Origin: an uncultured Lachnospiraceae bacterium
GTDB taxonomy: Bacteria > Bacillota > Clostridia > Lachnospirales > Lachnospiraceae
Length of the DNA: 25,800 nt
Assembly (NCBI GenBank): GCA_910588405.1
Contig: CAJUPT010000007.1
Span: 1-25,800, forward strand
Reading direction: 5' to 3'
This document shows, piece after piece, positions 22,971-25,800 of the stretch. The position numbers were made by a program, and so were the translations under genes. The first letter of the stretch is position 1. Each line of letters begins with the position of its first letter. The notes under the pieces are model-generated. The model ran no database searches, was not told the DNA's origin, and worked only from the letters and a program-made list of their open reading frames with translations.

Positions 22971-23744
22971 TCACATGGGCTGCTGCTGAAGCGACAGGTC
23001 GCAGATCAGCTTTGCGGCCTCCCTGGCCTCCTCGTTGCCCACGCACTTTGTGGCGACCCATACGACCGCTTTGGGGTCCAGGGTGACCACCTCGCCCAGG
23101 GTCCTGCCCTTGTACTTTGTGATCGGGCACGGCACCTGCATCGCCCGCCTCATTTTTTCTTCCGGCGTCAGTTCGCGCTGCTCCGGTTCTTCCACAGCGT
23201 ACCCCTGTCCCGGGGCGCTTTGAGGCGCCGGGATGCCCTGTGCGACAGGCACCCGGGCCGAAATGGAGCCCCCATCCGTGGGGTCCCCGCCGGACAATCC
23301 CAGTTCATCCGGGGCAACAGCCTCGAAATCCTCCCCCGCCATGGCAAACTGCAGGCCGAAGCCGGCATTGCGCAGCGCGATGCCCACGGCTGCTGTCTGC
23401 GCCCATTCCCTGGGGGAGACGGACGGTTTATCCTCACAGTACCCCCTTGAGGCGGTCGCCTCCGCCAGATAGGCATCGGAAGGGTCCTTATAGCTGGGGT
23501 AAACCCTTGCCGTCGCCACAAAACAGTCCTTGGCCGGGCTCACCTGGACCGCTATCCGGCCTTCCGGGTATTTCAGGCGGAACCACGCCATCTGTATCAT
23601 CACGGGAAGGCGTTTCCGGATCTCACCGGTATTCAAATCCGCGTAGTCTATGGCAAAGGGCGCCGGGTCAAACCCATCCACTTTATTGATGTTTGCTATT
23701 ACGGCCAGCATGGCCGACTTATCGTTTAAAATATTCTGATTCAT
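22971..23744 (-). CDS. Annealase-like DNA recombination protein of a mobile element
   Basis: A 257-residue protein. Residues about 10-140 resemble phage and ICE single-strand annealing-type proteins, including the family-like EWAQTAAVGIALRNAGFGLQ (113-132) that parallels 'aETgAiGRALalaGyG'. A low-complexity linker (145-195) leads to a C-terminal piece, ITKYKGRTLGEVVTLDPKAV (208-227), like the small ExoX-C-type 'G-YKGKTL-E---DP--W' module found at the ends of nucleases. The start is the ATG at 23744 with AGGAGG upstream; the longer frame to 24014 runs back into the helicase gene. About 100 bases separate it from the helicase on the same strand, suggesting joint work on element DNA. Confidence 0.65.
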   Translation of the reverse strand: MNQNILNDKSAMLAVIANINKVDGFDPAPFAIDYADLNTGEIRKRLPVMIQMAWFRLKYPEGRIAVQVSPAKDCFVATARVYPSYKDPSDAYLAEATASRGYCEDKPSVSPREWAQTAAVGIALRNAGFGLQFAMAGEDFEAVAPDELGLSGGDPTDGGSISARVPVAQGIPAPQSAPGQGYAVEEPEQRELTPEEKMRRAMQVPCPITKYKGRTLGEVVTLDPKAVVWVATKCVGNEEAREAAKLICDLSLQQQPM

Positions 23745-23842
23745 ATAAACCTCCTGTAAAATGGTGGCATCCCCCGCTGTCAACGCAGAAGGGCATGCCG
23801 CCTTTACTGTAATCACCAAATGGTTTCCAATACCTGCCGGAA

Positions 23843-25800
23843 TTATCCCAAATCCCGCAGCCGCCCGGCCAGACAGGTGCCCCTCTCCTCCGCGTCCGTT
23901 TTCCGGACAGCGGTATGGAGCGCCTTCCGCTCCCCGACAATGATGACCTTGCTCTTTCCCCGCGTGATGGCGGTATAGACCAGCGGCCTTGTCAGCATAA
24001 TAGAATGGGCGCACTGCAGGTTGATGATAACGGACTGGTACTCAGACCCCTGGGATTTATGGATCGTGGACGCGTATCCTAAGTCCAGCACGTCAAGCTC
24101 GCCTGCCTCGTACCTCTTAACCCTTCCGTCACCAAAATCCACATAAACCGCCGTGTCATCCCCTTCCCGGCTGATCCTCCTGATATACCCGGTATCCCCG
24201 TTGCTCACATCCCCGAGGTTTTTGACCTGCATGACCTTATCGCCGGCCCTGAACTTCCGCCTGCCGCATACGGCCTCCATTTTTCCTCCCCCGTCCGGAT
24301 TGACCATCTCCCTCAGCATCTGGTTCAGCGCGTTGGCGCCTGTTTCCGTTTTCTGACGGTATGGGGATAATAAGGCCACATTGTCCACGCCGTATTTCTT
24401 GATTTCCCGCATATAAAGGCCGGCAATCAGTTTGGCGGAGTCCGAAATCACGGGGGAATCTATAAATTGGAAGTCCTCCCCGTATTCCAGGTTGGAACTG
24501 CCATGCCGGATCAGTTTCGCGTTCACGGCAATCAGGCTGCCGGCATCCTGCCGGAACACCTGGTCCAGCCTGGCCACCGGGATACGGCCGCTGGCGATCA
24601 GTTCGCTCAATACCGCCCCCGGCCCCACCGAAGGCAGCTGGTCGGCGTCCCCGACCAGCACGACCCGTGCGCCGGCCCTGACAGCGTCAAACAGGCATCC
24701 CGCCAGATAAATATCAAGCATGGAAACCTCATCCACCACGACCAGGTCCGCGCAGAGCGCCTCCGGATCGCCGGGTATACCGTCCCCGCCTGACACCAGG
24801 CCCAGGGCCTTATGCACCGTTGAGGCCGCGAAGCCGGTTGCCTGCTCCATCCTCCTGGCCGCCCGGCCTGTAGGCGCGCAGCAGCATACCTTATTTTCCG
24901 GGTTCCGGCGCATGTATATATCCAGCAGCGCGCGCTGGATCATGGTCTTCCCGGTGCCGGGGCCCCCGGTTATAATCGACACCCCGTTTGTCAGTGCCAT
25001 TTTGATGGCCTCCCGCTGTTCCGGCGCGAACTTCACTTTCAGCCTTCCCTCCTCACCGTCCAGCTCACCGTCAAGATCCCCCGGACAGGGGACCCCCGGG
25101 GACGTCAGCAGTACATGGACCAGCCATGCCAGGCGTTCCTCCGCGTCCGCTGTTTCCTGGCGGTATACGTTCCCCCGGTAGGCGGCGAGCTGTCCGCTGC
25201 CAAGCAGCCTGACCGCGCGGCCCGCTACCATTTCCTCAGTCAGCCCGGGCGTATCCAATACGCGCAGGCACTCCTTCACAAAAGCGTGCTTCTCCATGCA
25301 GAGGTTCCCTTTTCCTTCCGCCTCGGCCAGCGTAAACAGCATCCCTCCATCAACGCGTTCCGGGGACATGCGGTCCATCCCCATGCGCATGGCAATGCTG
25401 TCCGCCGTTTTAAAACCGATGCCGGCCGTCTCACAGAGCTGGTAGGGATGGTTCCTTACCACGTCCATCGTGCGTTCCTTATAAATTTTATACAGCCTGA
25501 CGGCACGTTTCGGGGAAATCCCGTATGGCGCAAGGAACGCCACAACATCACGCGCGCCGCGGCCGGCCATGTAAGACTCGCATATCCTTTCCAGCTTCGC
25601 CTTGCTGATACCGGGTACGGACAGGAGCCTTTCAGGCTCCCTGTCCAGCACTTCCAGGGACTCCATCCCGAAAGTGTCAAATATCCGCTCCGCCATCTTA
25701 ATGCCTATGCCTTTGATCTGGCCGGAGGAAAGATAGGCGATCACCCCTTCCTTTGTCGGGACAACCACCTCCTCATAACTGTCCACCTCAAACTGGACGC
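23843..25800 (-). CDS. recD2: RecD2-type ATP-dependent DNA helicase, 5' end outside the window
   Basis: The open frame runs to the window edge, so the N-terminus is missing. What is present matches RecD2: the end of the OB region (VQFEVDSYEEVVVPT), the helix-hairpin-helix block (LSSGQIKGIGIKMAERIFDT and LLSVPGISKAKLERI), then a superfamily 1B helicase core with Walker A ITGGPGTGKT, CCAPTGRAARRM, Walker B VVVDEVSML, LVGDADQLPSVGPG, a VFRQ box, and near the C-terminus GYASTIHKSQGSEY and YTAITRGKS. It unwinds DNA 5'-3'. High GC and the neighbouring annealase-like gene suggest a copy belonging to a conjugative element and not the chromosomal gene; GTG codons inside should not be taken as starts. 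Confidence 0.93.
   Translation of the reverse strand, partial: VQFEVDSYEEVVVPTKEGVIAYLSSGQIKGIGIKMAERIFDTFGMESLEVLDREPERLLSVPGISKAKLERICESYMAGRGARDVVAFLAPYGISPKRAVRLYKIYKERTMDVVRNHPYQLCETAGIGFKTADSIAMRMGMDRMSPERVDGGMLFTLAEAEGKGNLCMEKHAFVKECLRVLDTPGLTEEMVAGRAVRLLGSGQLAAYRGNVYRQETADAEERLAWLVHVLLTSPGVPCPGDLDGELDGEEGRLKVKFAPEQREAIKMALTNGVSIITGGPGTGKTMIQRALLDIYMRRNPENKVCCCAPTGRAARRMEQATGFAASTVHKALGLVSGGDGIPGDPEALCADLVVVDEVSMLDIYLAGCLFDAVRAGARVVLVGDADQLPSVGPGAVLSELIASGRIPVARLDQVFRQDAGSLIAVNAKLIRHGSSNLEYGEDFQFIDSPVISDSAKLIAGLYMREIKKYGVDNVALLSPYRQKTETGANALNQMLREMVNPDGGGKMEAVCGRRKFRAGDKVMQVKNLGDVSNGDTGYIRRISREGDDTAVYVDFGDGRVKRYEAGELDVLDLGYASTIHKSQGSEYQSVIINLQCAHSIMLTRPLVYTAITRGKSKVIIVGERKALHTAVRKTDAEERGTCLAGRLRDLG

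Noticed and set aside
23745..24014. N-terminal extension of the annealase-like gene to 24014.
   Set aside because: The extra 90 residues are read out of frame from the 3' end of the helicase gene; AGGAGG before the ATG at 23744 fixes the start.
1..25800. tRNA, rRNA or CRISPR array.
   Set aside because: I found no cloverleaf-like sequence, rRNA segment or regularly spaced direct repeats. The attachment site lies in spoIVB, not in a tRNA gene.

Overview
The window looks like part of a spore-forming, low-to-mid GC Firmicute, most likely a gut Lachnospiraceae/Clostridia member. The reasons are two copies of the 3' end of the sporulation protease gene spoIVB, strong AGGAGG-type ribosome sites, large serine recombinases of clostridial type, and a Tn916-like sigma/HTH regulatory pair. 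Nearly all of it is mobile DNA, and almost every gene lies on the minus strand.

Left part (1-4344). Two 41-residue spoIVB C-terminal stubs sit exactly 3836 bp apart (130-255 and 3966-4091). Each is followed on its upstream side by the same element-end sequence. Between them is an AT-rich cargo: an HD-domain hydrolase, a small PD-(D/E)xK-like protein paired with an AAA ATPase, and a tyrosine-recombinase-fold protein that seems to lack its catalytic residues. This reads as stacked integrations at spoIVB, with each incoming element bringing a replacement gene end.

Recombination module (4345-9830). Three tandem, translationally coupled large serine recombinases lie just inside the second spoIVB junction. 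Upstream of them is a small DUF6870-like gene flanked by a 54-bp inverted repeat.

Decayed zone (9831-13023). This holds a palindrome cluster, an unidentified multiply frameshifted gene, a frameshifted DDE transposase remnant, and an IS4-type insertion sequence (11275-13015, 8-bp target duplication). The IS transposase is itself split by a 270-bp foldback MITE with a 5-bp duplication.

Candidate new system (13135-20892). A compact six-gene AT-rich operon encodes, in transcription order: a CapV-like patatin phospholipase, a D12-class DNA adenine methyltransferase, a Cof-type HAD phosphatase, an 812-residue fusion of a GGDEF nucleotide-cyclase domain to a thymidylate-synthase-like domain lacking the catalytic cysteine, a class I SAM methyltransferase, and a second, larger D12 methyltransferase with DAPY in place of DPPY. 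My inference is a nucleotide-signalling anti-phage system: the GGDEF protein makes a messenger and the patatin destroys the membrane, logically like CBASS but with a different cyclase and a possible nucleotide-sensing domain. A base-modification pathway is the main alternative.

Right part (21237-25800). The sequence changes sharply to GC-rich conjugative-element backbone: a sigma-70-like regulator with a small HTH partner, a 530-bp hairpin-rich intergenic region, an XRE repressor with an apparent self-operator, an annealase-like protein, and a RecD2-type helicase running off the window edge.
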